Part shown: positions 24,271-34,403 of the stretch, piece after piece
Numbering within the stretch: the stretch's first letter is position 1
How the letters are laid out: every line of letters begins with the position of its first letter
NCBI RefSeq assembly: GCF_022807975.1
Contig: NZ_CP094358.1
Span: 1,550,001-1,614,000, forward strand
Reading direction: 5' to 3'
From: Abyssalbus ytuae
Lineage (GTDB): Bacteria > Bacteroidota > Bacteroidia > Flavobacteriales > Flavobacteriaceae
DNA: 64,000 nt
Notes under the pieces: generated by a model
What the model was told of the DNA's origin: nothing
Database searches by the model: none
Seen by the model: only the letters and a program-made list of their open reading frames with translations
Translations under genes and position numbers: made by a program

Positions 24271-26523
24271 TTAGCTGCTGTAAGATTTGTAATCTCTGTG
24301 AAAATCCCTGAATAGTTCCAGAAGATTCATAGTAGCAGTGATAAGATCTTTTGTTTCAAGTAACAACCCAAAATACAGTTTTGTGTTCTTCGGGCTTGTT
24401 TCAGTGCTTCGTATTCTCTCTATTTGTTTCTGTATTAAAGTTGAAACATGATCCTGCAGAGCTTTTTTCCCTCCTAATACATCTTCAATATTTGAAAAAA
24501 ATTCATCATCAAAATCTTTTTTAATTTTACTGAAAAGCACTTCTAATTCTCTGTCAATCCCCTTTAAATCACGAATTTGATTAAATTTAAGATTCTTATG
24601 ATTGTTGTTTACATGATTGTAGCTGTTTTTTACTATATAACCAATAGACTGAACCATATCCTGTAAATAATCCAGTACCAGAATATAAAATTTACTGGCT
24701 TCAACTGAAGTTTCATCAAGAGATTTTATAAAATAAAATAATTCATTTTTAAGTTCATCGACTTCGTTATCAAGTTTCCCCAGCTTCTTCTTACATTTCT
24801 TTAATTTATTTAAATCGTGCAGTCCCAAATTATCCACTACACTTGTGTATAAAGAGTTTACCTGTCCAAGAACCCTTGAAATATTATCAGAACTTTCCAA
24901 TACTATTTCATTGATGGTAATAACATCTTCCCTTTCAAATTTCCGGCTGTTCTTCTTTTCCCTTTCCCGGTTTCTGTATATAACAAAGCTTCTAATCAGT
25001 AAAATCACAGCTAAAATAAGTAATCCGGCCACAGCCCATACTTTTCCCTTAAATATTATAAACGCAAAAATAGCGGCCGCTACAAAGGCTACCAGAGCAG
25101 TAACAAACCATCCTCCAATTACATTAAAAACACCTGCCACCCTGTACACTGCACTATCTCTTCCCCATGCCCTGTCAGCTAATGAAGTTCCCATGGCTAC
25201 CATAAAAGTAACATACGTAGTTGATAATGGCAGCTTTAATGAAGTACCAATGGCAATGAGAATACTTGCTACTACCAGATTAATTGAAGCCCTGAGCAAG
25301 TCAAAAGCCGGTTCATCTATTCCTTTTTTCTTTTTTGCTACCGGCTTTTCAAACCGATTTTCAATTTTTTCTCTAATTGATGTTGGGATAATTGCGGTTA
25401 AAGCCCCGTTTAAATTTATAGTACCCCTTACTATTAATCTGGACAATAAATTAGGCTGAAAACGCTCTTTTGTATCCCCCTGACTTGAAAGTTTTATTTC
25501 TGTTTCTGCAACATGCCGTGCTTTTTTTGATAACAGTAAGGTTATAACCATTATAATTCCTGCTAAAAGAAGTAGCATAGAAGGAGTTTTTACTGCCCCT
25601 GAAAGCTGCCCCATAGAATATGCTTCCGGTGCCATCCCTGATGGTTGCCATAAATCAAAAGACTGCCACGCAGCAATAGGTACCCCTATAAAGTTAACCA
25701 GATCATTCCCCGCAAAAGCCATTGCCAATGCGAATGTGCCTACTATTACTATTATTTTTAATATATTCCATTTAAAAACACTAATTATAAGCTGAGAAAA
25801 AATTGTCCAGAAAATAAAGCTTATGGTGATTAATAAAAAAGTGTTTTCATTAACCCAGGTAAGCCATTCCCCGGGGATAAAAGAAATTCCTTTCAATCCT
25901 TTAATTAAAATAAAATAGGTGATTGCGGTTATTGATACACCTCCGAAAATACCTCCTATATATTTTAACCTTTTTTCATATTTAAAAGAAAAAATTAAAC
26001 GGGATATATATTGCACTACTGCCCCTACACTAAATGCTATAGCTACAGATATGATGATCCCAAAAATTATTTCGGTTGCTTTTTGAGTATTTATATAATT
26101 TGCCAGTTCATTAAAACCGAGATCGGCATTTAAAATTTTTAAAACTGCTATACATACAGAAGCACCCAGAAGTTCAAATACAATTGATACAGTTGTAGAA
26201 GTTGGCAAACCCATTGAGTTAAATAAATCCAACAACAAAATATCCGTTATCATAACAGCCATAAAAATGACCATTATTTCATCAAAATTAAACTGTGAGG
26301 GATTAAATATTCCTTTTCGGGCCACTTCCATCATTCCACTGGAAAAAATTGCTCCAATAGCAATCCCCACTGCTGCAACAATCATTATTGTTTTAAGGGA
26401 AAAAGCTTTAGAACCTACAGCTGAATTAAGAAAGTTAACTGCATCATTACTAACACCAACAATTAAGTCCGCTATTGCCAAAGCAAATAAAGCGGCTAAC
26501 ATAAAAATGTAAATCTGTTCCAT
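24271..26523 (-). CDS. PiT-family inorganic phosphate transporter with PhoU-like tail
   Basis: A 750-residue inner membrane protein. Residues about 1-520 contain the inverted PiT transporter repeats. The GxNDxxN motif appears near the start (GVSNDAVNF) and again as AGNDLVNFIG. TTVSI and STTYVT segments form the paired substrate signature. About 530-750 is a soluble helical PhoU-like domain. The transporter symports phosphate with a cation. Covalent joining of a PhoU-like domain, elsewhere a separate gene (DUF47), should couple transport to regulation. Confidence 0.9.
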   Translation of the reverse strand: MEQIYIFMLAALFALAIADLIVGVSNDAVNFLNSAVGSKAFSLKTIMIVAAVGIAIGAIFSSGMMEVARKGIFNPSQFNFDEIMVIFMAVMITDILLLDLFNSMGLPTSTTVSIVFELLGASVCIAVLKILNADLGFNELANYINTQKATEIIFGIIISVAIAFSVGAVVQYISRLIFSFKYEKRLKYIGGIFGGVSITAITYFILIKGLKGISFIPGEWLTWVNENTFLLITISFIFWTIFSQLIISVFKWNILKIIVIVGTFALAMAFAGNDLVNFIGVPIAAWQSFDLWQPSGMAPEAYSMGQLSGAVKTPSMLLLLAGIIMVITLLLSKKARHVAETEIKLSSQGDTKERFQPNLLSRLIVRGTINLNGALTAIIPTSIREKIENRFEKPVAKKKKGIDEPAFDLLRASINLVVASILIAIGTSLKLPLSTTYVTFMVAMGTSLADRAWGRDSAVYRVAGVFNVIGGWFVTALVAFVAAAIFAFIIFKGKVWAVAGLLILAVILLIRSFVIYRNREREKKNSRKFEREDVITINEIVLESSDNISRVLGQVNSLYTSVVDNLGLHDLNKLKKCKKKLGKLDNEVDELKNELFYFIKSLDETSVEASKFYILVLDYLQDMVQSIGYIVKNSYNHVNNNHKNLKFNQIRDLKGIDRELEVLFSKIKKDFDDEFFSNIEDVLGGKKALQDHVSTLIQKQIERIRSTETSPKNTKLYFGLLLETKDLITATMNLLELFRDFHRDYKSYSS

Positions 26524-26702
26524 TAAATCTATTTATCGGACAAAATTCCGCCAACAAATTTAAACGAAAGTTAATTAATTGTTACTAAAATATTACTCTC
26601 GCATTAAAAACCTTTAATTAAAAAACAAAAAAAGTAAGAAAATTTTTAAAAACCGAATAAAATCTATAAATTTAAAAGACTATTAATTAAAATAATTTAA
26701 AT

Positions 26703-26903
26703 ATGGCAGTACTAAAAGTAATTGAAGTATTATCAAACTCTGATGAAAGCTGGGAAGATGCAGCTAAAAAAGCTGTTAAACATGCAGCTAAAACCATAAA
26801 AAATATAAAATCTGTATATATTAATGAACAAAGTGCCACAGTAAGCGGAGATGATATAACAGAGTTCAGGGTAAATGTTAAAATCACTTTTGAAGTAAAA
26901 TAA
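26703..26903 (+). CDS. Dodecin family flavin-storage protein
   Basis: This 66-residue protein has the beta-alpha-beta-beta dodecin layout: VLKVIEVLSNSDESWEDAA, a helix AAKTIKNIKSV, then two strands. Family members form hollow dodecamers that bind flavins. The conserved Trp17 stacks on the isoalloxazine ring. A terminator follows 28 bp downstream. It is the only short stand-alone gene in this part of the window. Confidence 0.9.
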   Translation: MAVLKVIEVLSNSDESWEDAAKKAVKHAAKTIKNIKSVYINEQSATVSGDDITEFRVNVKITFEVK

Positions 26904-26930
26904 TTTTGCAATTAAAATTAAGGTTGATTG

Positions 26931-26953
26931 AGCACCATTTTATGGTGCTTTTT
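26931..26953 (+). terminator. Terminator after dodecin
   Basis: AGCACCA at 26931-26937 pairs exactly with TGGTGCT at 26943-26949 over a 5-nt loop, followed by a T run. It ends the dodecin transcript; the next gene starts at 27006. Confidence 0.85.
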
Positions 26954-27005
26954 CTATTATATAGCAATTCAAGTAATTAAATTTACATATTATAATTATC
27001 CCGGC

Positions 27006-29033
27006 ATGTACACTAATGACCTTATTAACGAAACCAGCCCTTATCTTTTACAGCATGCACACAATCCTGTAAACTGGAAACCATGGAATGATGACACACT
27101 CTTACTCGCACAAAACGAGAATAAGCTGATACTTATAAGTGTGGGCTACGCTGCCTGCCACTGGTGTCATGTAATGGAAAAAGAAACTTTTGAGAATGAG
27201 GAAGCTGCAGGGGTAATGAACAATTTTTTTATTAATATTAAGGTAGACAGGGAAGAAAGACCGGATGTAGATCAAATTTACATGAATGCCGTACAGATAA
27301 TGACAGGTACAGGAGGATGGCCAATGAACGTAATCGCGTTACCGGACGGGAGGCCATTTTGGGGCGGGACTTATTTTAAAAAAGAAAAGTGGATAGATAT
27401 ATTAAAACAGATTTCAGAAATTTATAAAAAAGACCCGGAAAAAATTATTGAATATGCAAATAACCTGGAACAGGGATTAAAAAGAATAAGCCTGGCAGAA
27501 AAAAATAATACTGAAAATGATTTTAGCATTGAAGAAATTGAAAATTCAGTAAATAACTGGTCTCAATATTTTGATTATAACTACGGAGGAAATAACAGGG
27601 CTCCAAAATTTATGATGCCTGTTACATTAGATTTCTTATTGAAATATTCACATGCAACTAAAAATGAAAATATCTCAGCGTATGTTTTTAACACCCTGAC
27701 TAAAATTGCCTTTGGAGGTGTTTATGATCATATAGGCGGAGGATTTGCCCGCTATTCGATCGATATTAAATGGCATGTTCCTCATTTTGAAAAAATGCTC
27801 TATGACAATGCACAATTAGTGAGTGTATATAGTAAAGCCTATTCCCTCTCAAAAAATACCCTATACAAAACTATAGTAAAAGAAACCCTGGAGTTTGTTG
27901 AAAGAGAATTAATGAGTGATAATTACATTTTCTATTCTTCCCTTGATGCCGATAGTTTAACTCTCAAAAACGAATTAAAAGAAGGAGCCTTTTATGTTTG
28001 GAAGAAAGATGAACTCAAAAATCTTCTGGGAAAAAATTACAATTTATTTAAAGTTTATTATAATATAAACGACTTCGGGTACTGGGAAGAGAATAATTAT
28101 GTTTTAATACGAAATAAAACAGAGGAAGAACTTGCCACCGAACACGCTCTTCCGGTACAAGAATTGCAAGCTATAATCAGTGAATGTAAATCAATACTTT
28201 TTAAAGAACGTTTAAAAAGAAGCAAACCGGGACTTGATGATAAATCTCTTACTTCATGGAATGCTTTAATGCTAAAAGGATACCTTGATGCTTACAAAGC
28301 TTTTGCCGATGAACGTTATCTTGAAATAGCTCTCAAAAATGCTGATTTCATAATACGCAAGCAAATAAAAGAAAATGGAGGCCTCTTACATAATTATAAA
28401 AAAGGAAAAAGTACAATCAATGGGTTTCTTGAAGATTACTCAACGGTTATTGATGCTTTTATAACCTTACACGAAGCAACCCTCGATGAAAAATGGCTAA
28501 AATTAGCCAAAAACCTTACAAATTATTGTTTTGACTATTTTTTTGATGATAAAAGCGGCATGTTCTTTTTTACCTCTTCAAAAGATAAGGTGATAGTTAC
28601 CAGAACCATTGAAAAAAGCGACAATGTAATTCCGGCTTCAAACTCACTCATGGCACATAATTTATTCAGGCTTTCATTTTATTTTGATAACCCAAAATAT
28701 TATGAAACTTCCAGTACTATGCTGAATAATGTGAGGCAGGAATTTGAAGATTACGGATACAGCCATGCCAACTGGTTAAACCTGATGCTAAATTTTACAC
28801 GGCCTTTTTATGAAATAGCCATAAGCGGCAAAAATGCTATACAAAATGCCCGACAAATTAATACACATTACCTGCCGAATGTAATGATTACGGGAAGCAC
28901 CACTGAATCTGACTTACCTTTACTAAGAAACCGCTACATTAAAGACAAAACACTTTTGTATGTTTGTGTTGAAAACACCTGCAAATTGCCTTTTGAAAAT
29001 GTTGATTTGGTTTTGAAAGAAGTTAACAAATAA
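27006..29033 (+). CDS. DUF255 thioredoxin-like protein (YyaL/SPATA20 type)
   Basis: The start at 27006 ([18 protein letters not shown]) matches the conserved beginning of the family; the open frame upstream runs through the terminator. The 675-residue protein has an N-terminal thioredoxin-like DUF255 domain with Cys51 and Cys54 ([12 protein letters not shown]), then a six-hairpin toroid resembling N-acylglucosamine epimerases. The enzyme activity of the family is unproven. No signal peptide is seen, so it is cytoplasmic. Confidence 0.92.
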   Translation: MYTNDLINETSPYLLQHAHNPVNWKPWNDDTLLLAQNENKLILISVGYAACHWCHVMEKETFENEEAAGVMNNFFINIKVDREERPDVDQIYMNAVQIMTGTGGWPMNVIALPDGRPFWGGTYFKKEKWIDILKQISEIYKKDPEKIIEYANNLEQGLKRISLAEKNNTENDFSIEEIENSVNNWSQYFDYNYGGNNRAPKFMMPVTLDFLLKYSHATKNENISAYVFNTLTKIAFGGVYDHIGGGFARYSIDIKWHVPHFEKMLYDNAQLVSVYSKAYSLSKNTLYKTIVKETLEFVERELMSDNYIFYSSLDADSLTLKNELKEGAFYVWKKDELKNLLGKNYNLFKVYYNINDFGYWEENNYVLIRNKTEEELATEHALPVQELQAIISECKSILFKERLKRSKPGLDDKSLTSWNALMLKGYLDAYKAFADERYLEIALKNADFIIRKQIKENGGLLHNYKKGKSTINGFLEDYSTVIDAFITLHEATLDEKWLKLAKNLTNYCFDYFFDDKSGMFFFTSSKDKVIVTRTIEKSDNVIPASNSLMAHNLFRLSFYFDNPKYYETSSTMLNNVRQEFEDYGYSHANWLNLMLNFTRPFYEIAISGKNAIQNARQINTHYLPNVMITGSTTESDLPLLRNRYIKDKTLLYVCVENTCKLPFENVDLVLKEVNK

Positions 29034-29102
29034 AACCATTGTCAAGTATACTAAATTAAAAGCTATCACTTATTTTTCAATATAAAATTATAAAACAACA
29101 TT

Positions 29103-29915
29103 ATGGATATAGAAACATGGATTAATAAAGGAATAGAATCAGCAATGTTATACGGACCAAAAATTATCATGGCTATTATTATATGGATAATAGGTTTTTG
29201 GCTCATTAACAAACTTATGAAAAGAGTGGCGTATTTAATGGAAAAACGTGATTACGACCCTAGCTTGAGGAAATTTCTTGTAAGCCTGCTTAATTGGTCT
29301 TTGAAAATTCTGATTATTTTGGCTATTTTAGGTACTATAGGCGTTCAAACCACATCTTTGGCTGCTATTATAGCTGCTGCCGGTTTAGCCATTGGAATGG
29401 CCTTACAGGGATCGTTGGCAAATTTCGCAGGGGGCGTTTTAATAATTATTTTCAAACCTTTTAAGGTAGGGGATTTTATTGAAGCCCAGGGAGTTTCCGG
29501 AACAGTAAAAACCATAGATATATTTACAACTACCTTAAATACTTTTGGCAATCAATTAGCAATAATACCCAACGGAAAACTATCTAATGAAAACATTATT
29601 AATTATAGCGCCGAAAATACAAGAAGGGACAACATTATCACCGGGATAAGTTATGACTCTGATATAAAAAAAGCTAAAAATATATTGTTGGATATAGTTA
29701 ATAACTATGATAAAGTTTTAAAAACTCCTGCTCCGGAGGTATATGTAAACGAATTAGCCGATAGTTCTGTAAACCTATCGCTCAGATATTGGGCAACAAA
29801 CCAGGATTTCTGGAATTGTCATTTTTATACCATTGAAGAAATTAAGGCCAGGTTTGATAAGGAAGGCATTGAAATACCTTATCCTCATCAGGTCGAAATT
29901 CAAAAGACTATTTAG
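29103..29915 (+). CDS. Small-conductance mechanosensitive channel (MscS family)
   Basis: The 270-residue channel has three membrane segments. The pore-lining third helix is glycine/alanine-rich (AAGLAIGMALQGSLANFAGG, about 92-111), followed by the beta domain (FKVGDFIEAQGVSGTV) and an alpha/beta C-terminus. This size and the absence of extra domains make it an MscS-class osmotic release valve. Its last 8 bp overlap the convergent tsaB gene. Confidence 0.93.
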   Translation: MDIETWINKGIESAMLYGPKIIMAIIIWIIGFWLINKLMKRVAYLMEKRDYDPSLRKFLVSLLNWSLKILIILAILGTIGVQTTSLAAIIAAAGLAIGMALQGSLANFAGGVLIIIFKPFKVGDFIEAQGVSGTVKTIDIFTTTLNTFGNQLAIIPNGKLSNENIINYSAENTRRDNIITGISYDSDIKKAKNILLDIVNNYDKVLKTPAPEVYVNELADSSVNLSLRYWATNQDFWNCHFYTIEEIKARFDKEGIEIPYPHQVEIQKTI

Positions 29916-30591
29916 TTTTTTTACCAGGCGTTACTGTAACAAAATCTTTTAAATAATAAGGTTCAAAATAAGCGACATCCTCAAAGTCACTTTTTTTGTA
30001 TTTCAGTTCTGCTAAAGCTGCCATTTCCCTGGCAGATGGCACATGAGTAATCTCAGGGAAAACTGCGTTGGAATGTTTGATAATATCTTTACATTTTTCG
30101 GCTCCTGGTCCTATAAAATACACCTTTTCTTTTTCCAGAAAATCAACAAAAGAGCTTTCTGTAATTATCTCGGCATTTGTTTTTCTTATTTCATTATAAT
30201 TTTTATCAAAAACAGCCGAATATACTTCCATTCTTCTTGCATCCAGCAGAGAAATTATGCTACCTTCATCTATAGTCAGTTGCTGTGCCAACACTTGTAA
30301 AGTAGCAACCGATATTAAAGGTTTATTTAAGGCATAGCATAATCCTTTAGCAGCAGATACACCAATTCTAAGCCCGGTATAAGAACCGGGACCTTTACTT
30401 ACGGCAATAGCCTCCAGATTATTAACTGATATATTGGCTTTTTCTAAAACTTCCTGTATAAAAACATGCAGGTTTTCAGAATGTGTATAATTTTTATTAT
30501 TGACCTCTCTAAGGGCAATCACATTTCCATCCTTGCCAATACTTACAGAGCAGTTTGTCGTTGATGTTTCCAGATTTAAAATTACAGCCAT
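29908..30591 (-). CDS. tsaB: tRNA threonylcarbamoyladenosine biosynthesis protein TsaB
   Basis: The start at 30591 (MAVILNLETSTTNCSVSIG) is the family beginning; the open frame extends eight residues upstream without similarity. The 227-residue ASKHA-fold protein helps TsaD make t6A37 in tRNAs. The SKGPGSYTGLRIGVSAAKGL segment is diagnostic. It overlaps the tail of the MscS gene by 8 bp, convergently. Confidence 0.93.
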   Translation of the reverse strand: MAVILNLETSTTNCSVSIGKDGNVIALREVNNKNYTHSENLHVFIQEVLEKANISVNNLEAIAVSKGPGSYTGLRIGVSAAKGLCYALNKPLISVATLQVLAQQLTIDEGSIISLLDARRMEVYSAVFDKNYNEIRKTNAEIITESSFVDFLEKEKVYFIGPGAEKCKDIIKHSNAVFPEITHVPSAREMAALAELKYKKSDFEDVAYFEPYYLKDFVTVTPGKKTK

Positions 30592-30617
30592 AAACTCTGC
30601 ATAAAAGTTTTGCAAGT

Positions 30618-31958
30618 TTATAACTCATCTAAAGGAATTCCAAAATAAAATTCTAAAACTTTAAGTTTAAATATGTAATCATATTTGGAACGGATAAGTT
30701 CAGCTTCAGCATTGTCCAACCTTGATTGCGATTGACTGAAATCAAAACTATTCATTAAACCTACATTGAATCTTTCTTTTGAATACTCATAGGCTAAACG
30801 GCGTGCTTCAACTGTTTTTTCAGCTGCTTCATAGGTTTTGTATGCCCCTATCACATCAACATAGGCCTGATTTATATTACTTTCCAAGTCCAGTTTATCC
30901 TGCTCATATTGCAAAGTAGACTTTTGTACGTCAATTTTACTACGTTTCACATTATTACGTACAGAAAAACCATTAAAAACCGGTACATTTAATTGTAGCC
31001 CGTAACTAATTCCGTCAAATATCCATAACTGATCGGTAAAATTAATTGGAGAACCATCTGGATACTCGGCATTATCTGAATATCGGGTATTATAATTAAA
31101 AAATGCAGATAAGGTAGGATAATAAGCCCCTTTGGCAATATCCAAATCTTTTTCAGCCATTTCCAGATTGGTTTCTGAGAGTTTTATATCATTTCTGAAT
31201 GATACGGCTTTGTTAAAAATTTCTTTTGGGGATTTATCAAGAATGTCGGAAGGAGGAATAACATACCCTTCATCAGCAATATCAAAATTTTCGTAATCTG
31301 TTATAGTCAATAATTGTGCTAATGTAATTTTAGAAATTGCCAAAGCATTCTGTGCGTTAATTATTTGCTGTTGCTGTGTTGCCGAGGTAGCTTCAATTTC
31401 GAGAAGATCTCCCTTGGGTACCACTCCATTATCAACCAGGGCTTTTGTACGTTCTAAGTCCTGTTGAGTAATGGCATACTGCCCTTTTATAACATTTAAC
31501 GTTTCTTTATTTGAAAGTATTTGTAAATATGCATTGGCAACTGTAAGGCTTATATTGTCTTTCATATCGTCCAATCTGTAATAACCTGCCAATTTGTTCA
31601 ATTTTGCCCTGTTAAGGTTATTAAAATTACGCAATCCGTCAAATAAAGTTAGACTGGAACCTATATTAAAAGATGCCGATGTTAAAACCTGGTTTTCATA
31701 ACTATTTGTTATAGGATTCAATGTTAAACCTGTACTGGAACTCAAACTGGCCTGTCCATTTAAACTGGGAATAAAATCTCCTATCGCATCAGACTTATCA
31801 ATTTCTGCATTCAATAAATCCAGTTCAAACTGTTTGACAGATATATTATTTTCAAGCGCAAATTCCACACATTCTCTTAATGTCCATTTTTTTTGTTGCT
31901 GTGCCTGAACTATACTGGCTATTAATACTAAAAAGAGTGATATTATTTTGGTTTTCAT
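30618..31958 (-). CDS. TolC-family outer membrane efflux protein
   Basis: The start at 31958 gives a signal peptide (MKTKIISLFLVLIASIVQAQ); a second ATG at 31970, four residues earlier, is also possible. The 446-residue protein begins its mature part with WTLRECVEFALENN and has the two-fold helix-barrel repeats of TolC proteins. It supplies the outer-membrane channel for the MacAB-like exporter in the same operon, 15 nt after the adaptor gene. Confidence 0.9.
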   Translation of the reverse strand: MKTKIISLFLVLIASIVQAQQQKKWTLRECVEFALENNISVKQFELDLLNAEIDKSDAIGDFIPSLNGQASLSSSTGLTLNPITNSYENQVLTSASFNIGSSLTLFDGLRNFNNLNRAKLNKLAGYYRLDDMKDNISLTVANAYLQILSNKETLNVIKGQYAITQQDLERTKALVDNGVVPKGDLLEIEATSATQQQQIINAQNALAISKITLAQLLTITDYENFDIADEGYVIPPSDILDKSPKEIFNKAVSFRNDIKLSETNLEMAEKDLDIAKGAYYPTLSAFFNYNTRYSDNAEYPDGSPINFTDQLWIFDGISYGLQLNVPVFNGFSVRNNVKRSKIDVQKSTLQYEQDKLDLESNINQAYVDVIGAYKTYEAAEKTVEARRLAYEYSKERFNVGLMNSFDFSQSQSRLDNAEAELIRSKYDYIFKLKVLEFYFGIPLDEL

Positions 31959-31973
31959 TATGAAATTCATGTA

Positions 31974-33092
31974 TTAATTTTCGTTAGACTCTTTTTTTAC
32001 CGGTTCGGTTTTGTTCCATACCTTAATTTTATCTTCTTCGGTAAGACCGGATACAACTTCTACATTTATTCCATCCGAAATTCCAATTTCTATGTCTTTT
32101 CTTTCAAACTTCTGGTCTCCTGTCTGGATTTCCACATAAGGCTTGTCTGTTTCTTTATCAAATTGCAGTAATGCTTCTTTTATAGCCAACACACTATCTT
32201 TTTTCTCAAGAACTATGGATGCATTTGCACTATACCCGGCTCTTATAAAAACATCCTCCGGTAATTTAAGATCCCCCTCAATTTTAAACTGAACAGCTCC
32301 TTGTTCCTCTACTCCCTTAGGTGCAATAAATTTTAATTTAGCATCCAATTCTTTATCCTGTATAGCTCCCAGACTAATTTTTAAAGGCATACCAAATTTT
32401 AGCTTGCCTACTTCGGCTTCATCTACCTGGCCTTCAAAAATCATTATTGACATATCGGCAATGGTGGCAATGGTTGTACCATCATTAAAATTATTACTTT
32501 GTATTACCTGATCTCCTTCTTTAATTGGAATTTCCAAAACTGTTCCCGCTACTGTAGCCCTTATGTTAGTATTGGCAGTAGATGACCCTCCTGCAGAACC
32601 TAAACGGATAATCTGATAATCATTTCTTGCATTTTCCACTTCCAGTTTTGCCTGATTGTATTGTAATTCTATATTATTAAAATCCTGGCTGGAAATTACC
32701 CCTTTATCAAATAAAGCTTTATTTCTGTCGTATTCTGTCTTTGCATTATTCAAAGCTATTTCAGCATTATTTACACGACCTTTGGCACTGTTTAATGATT
32801 GTTCATTAGGCACTACTTTAATTTTGGCTATCAGGTCACCGGATTTAAGTTTATCTCCTTCTTCTACATAAATTTTTTCAATTATACCGGATATCTGGGG
32901 TTTTATTTGTACCTCGTCTTCAGGAATAACTTTACCTGTTGCAACCGTTTTTTGTTCTATAGTAGTTTTAAAGGCAGTCTCCGTATCGAATGTAATTGGA
33001 GATTTAGCATTTGTTTTAATAAAAAATGCTGCGGCAAATAACACTCCTAAAACTATTAAGGCTATAACTATGTATTTTAAAGCTTTTTTCAT
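31974..33092 (-). CDS. Periplasmic adaptor (MacA/HlyD family)
   Basis: A 372-residue membrane-fusion protein. Residues 7-27 are the inner-membrane anchor, followed by a beta-barrel/lipoyl region (KPQISGIIEKIYVEEGDKLKSGD), a helical hairpin (about 110-170) and a second lipoyl half (RATVAGTVLEIPIKEGDQV). It connects the ABC permeases to the TolC channel. The C-terminus ends in a KKESNEN tail. It lies 43 bp downstream of the permease gene on the same strand. Confidence 0.92.
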   Translation of the reverse strand: MKKALKYIVIALIVLGVLFAAAFFIKTNAKSPITFDTETAFKTTIEQKTVATGKVIPEDEVQIKPQISGIIEKIYVEEGDKLKSGDLIAKIKVVPNEQSLNSAKGRVNNAEIALNNAKTEYDRNKALFDKGVISSQDFNNIELQYNQAKLEVENARNDYQIIRLGSAGGSSTANTNIRATVAGTVLEIPIKEGDQVIQSNNFNDGTTIATIADMSIMIFEGQVDEAEVGKLKFGMPLKISLGAIQDKELDAKLKFIAPKGVEEQGAVQFKIEGDLKLPEDVFIRAGYSANASIVLEKKDSVLAIKEALLQFDKETDKPYVEIQTGDQKFERKDIEIGISDGINVEVVSGLTEEDKIKVWNKTEPVKKESNEN

Positions 33093-33135
33093 TATTTGAT
33101 TAATTATTTAATAATATTGATTGATTTTTTATGTT

Positions 33136-34401
33136 TTATTCTTCTCTTAATGCGTCAATGGGTCTTATACTAACAGCTCTCTGGGCAGGAATTAATCCTA
33201 TTAATGTTCCTAAAACCACCATTATTAATAGAGCTCCTATTATATAGGGAATGGGTACTGTTGGATTTGTATAAGGAAAGTCAATATTTTGGGTTGCACT
33301 ACTTATACCAGACAACACCAATGCTCCTAGCACAATTCCAAGTATTCCTGCTATGATGGTTAGAAATACAGATTCCAATAGTATCTGGTTTCTAACTTCA
33401 GCCGGGGTAGCTCCCAATGCCCTTCTAACTCCCAGTTCTTTTGTTCTCTCTTTAACTGAAATTAAAAGAATGTTACCAATGGCAATTACACCTGCAATTA
33501 TGGTTGCCAAACCAACAATAAGAGACAGCAAATTCATTCCCTTGGAAAATCCCATTATCTTACCGAACATTTCCCCCAGATTAAAAGATCCGATGCCTCT
33601 TTCGTCATCAGGGTGTATTTTGTGTGTTCTTTTTAAAACTTGTTTTACATTTTTTTCCAGCGCAACTATATCTACATCGTCATATCCGGCTATTGCAAAC
33701 CACCCAACATTATCTCCCGTGTTATAAATTTTCTTGAAAGTGGTAAAAGGTATATAGATTGAATCGTCTCCTTCAAAGCCTCCGTCGTTCTCTAATTTAT
33801 ATACTCCCACTACCTGAAAATATATATTGTCCAACCTTATAAATTTGCCTACAGGATCTTCATCTTTTTCAAAAAGTTCTTTTTGTAAACGTTCTCCAAT
33901 TACACATACTTTTCGTCCAAACTTAATATCATCATCATTTAAAAATCTGCCATTATCATAGATTTTTTTCTTAGCTATTTTATCTATCACAGGATAATCG
34001 CCAAAAACTTTATAATTACCGGATTTAAGATTTCTTACTGCCATGGGAGGGGTGGTACCCCATACGCCTCTTTCATTTCTGGGGGCTATAAACTGTATCC
34101 CGGGCAGTTTGTCATAAAGCACATCTACATCGGTTATTTTCAACTGAATTTGTCTTCCTATTTTAAATCCCTCGTAAGGTATACTGGTTCTTTGTGCCCA
34201 CACAAACATACTGTTGTTTGCCATATCCTTAAATTCCCTTTCAAATCCGTTATCCATACCTTTTGAAGCACCGGAAAGGGCTATATAAACAAATATCCCC
34301 CACAAAACCCCAATAACCGTAATAACCGTACGAACCTTATTTTTACTTATAGAACCCCATATTTCCTGCCAGGTATCCCTGTCAAAAATAAATTTAAACA
34401 T
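33136..34401 (-). CDS. MacB-like ABC transporter permease
   Basis: This 421-residue permease has one N-terminal membrane helix (about 20-42), a large periplasmic MacB_PCD domain (45-280) and an FtsX-type core of three helices (about 288-415). The conserved cytoplasmic loop is VKERTKELGVRRALGATP. Two permease genes in tandem suggest a heterodimeric transporter. It lies 2 bp downstream of the other permease gene. Confidence 0.93.
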   Translation of the reverse strand: MFKFIFDRDTWQEIWGSISKNKVRTVITVIGVLWGIFVYIALSGASKGMDNGFEREFKDMANNSMFVWAQRTSIPYEGFKIGRQIQLKITDVDVLYDKLPGIQFIAPRNERGVWGTTPPMAVRNLKSGNYKVFGDYPVIDKIAKKKIYDNGRFLNDDDIKFGRKVCVIGERLQKELFEKDEDPVGKFIRLDNIYFQVVGVYKLENDGGFEGDDSIYIPFTTFKKIYNTGDNVGWFAIAGYDDVDIVALEKNVKQVLKRTHKIHPDDERGIGSFNLGEMFGKIMGFSKGMNLLSLIVGLATIIAGVIAIGNILLISVKERTKELGVRRALGATPAEVRNQILLESVFLTIIAGILGIVLGALVLSGISSATQNIDFPYTNPTVPIPYIIGALLIMVVLGTLIGLIPAQRAVSIRPIDALREE

Positions 34402-34403
34402 AA

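Noticed and set aside
24845-25459. 204-codon frame opposite the phosphate transporter gene
   Set aside because: It lies wholly inside a well-supported gene and its Ser/Thr/Ile-rich product shows no family features.
33353-33727. 124-codon frame opposite a permease gene
   Set aside because: It is an antisense shadow of the conserved FtsX-type core.
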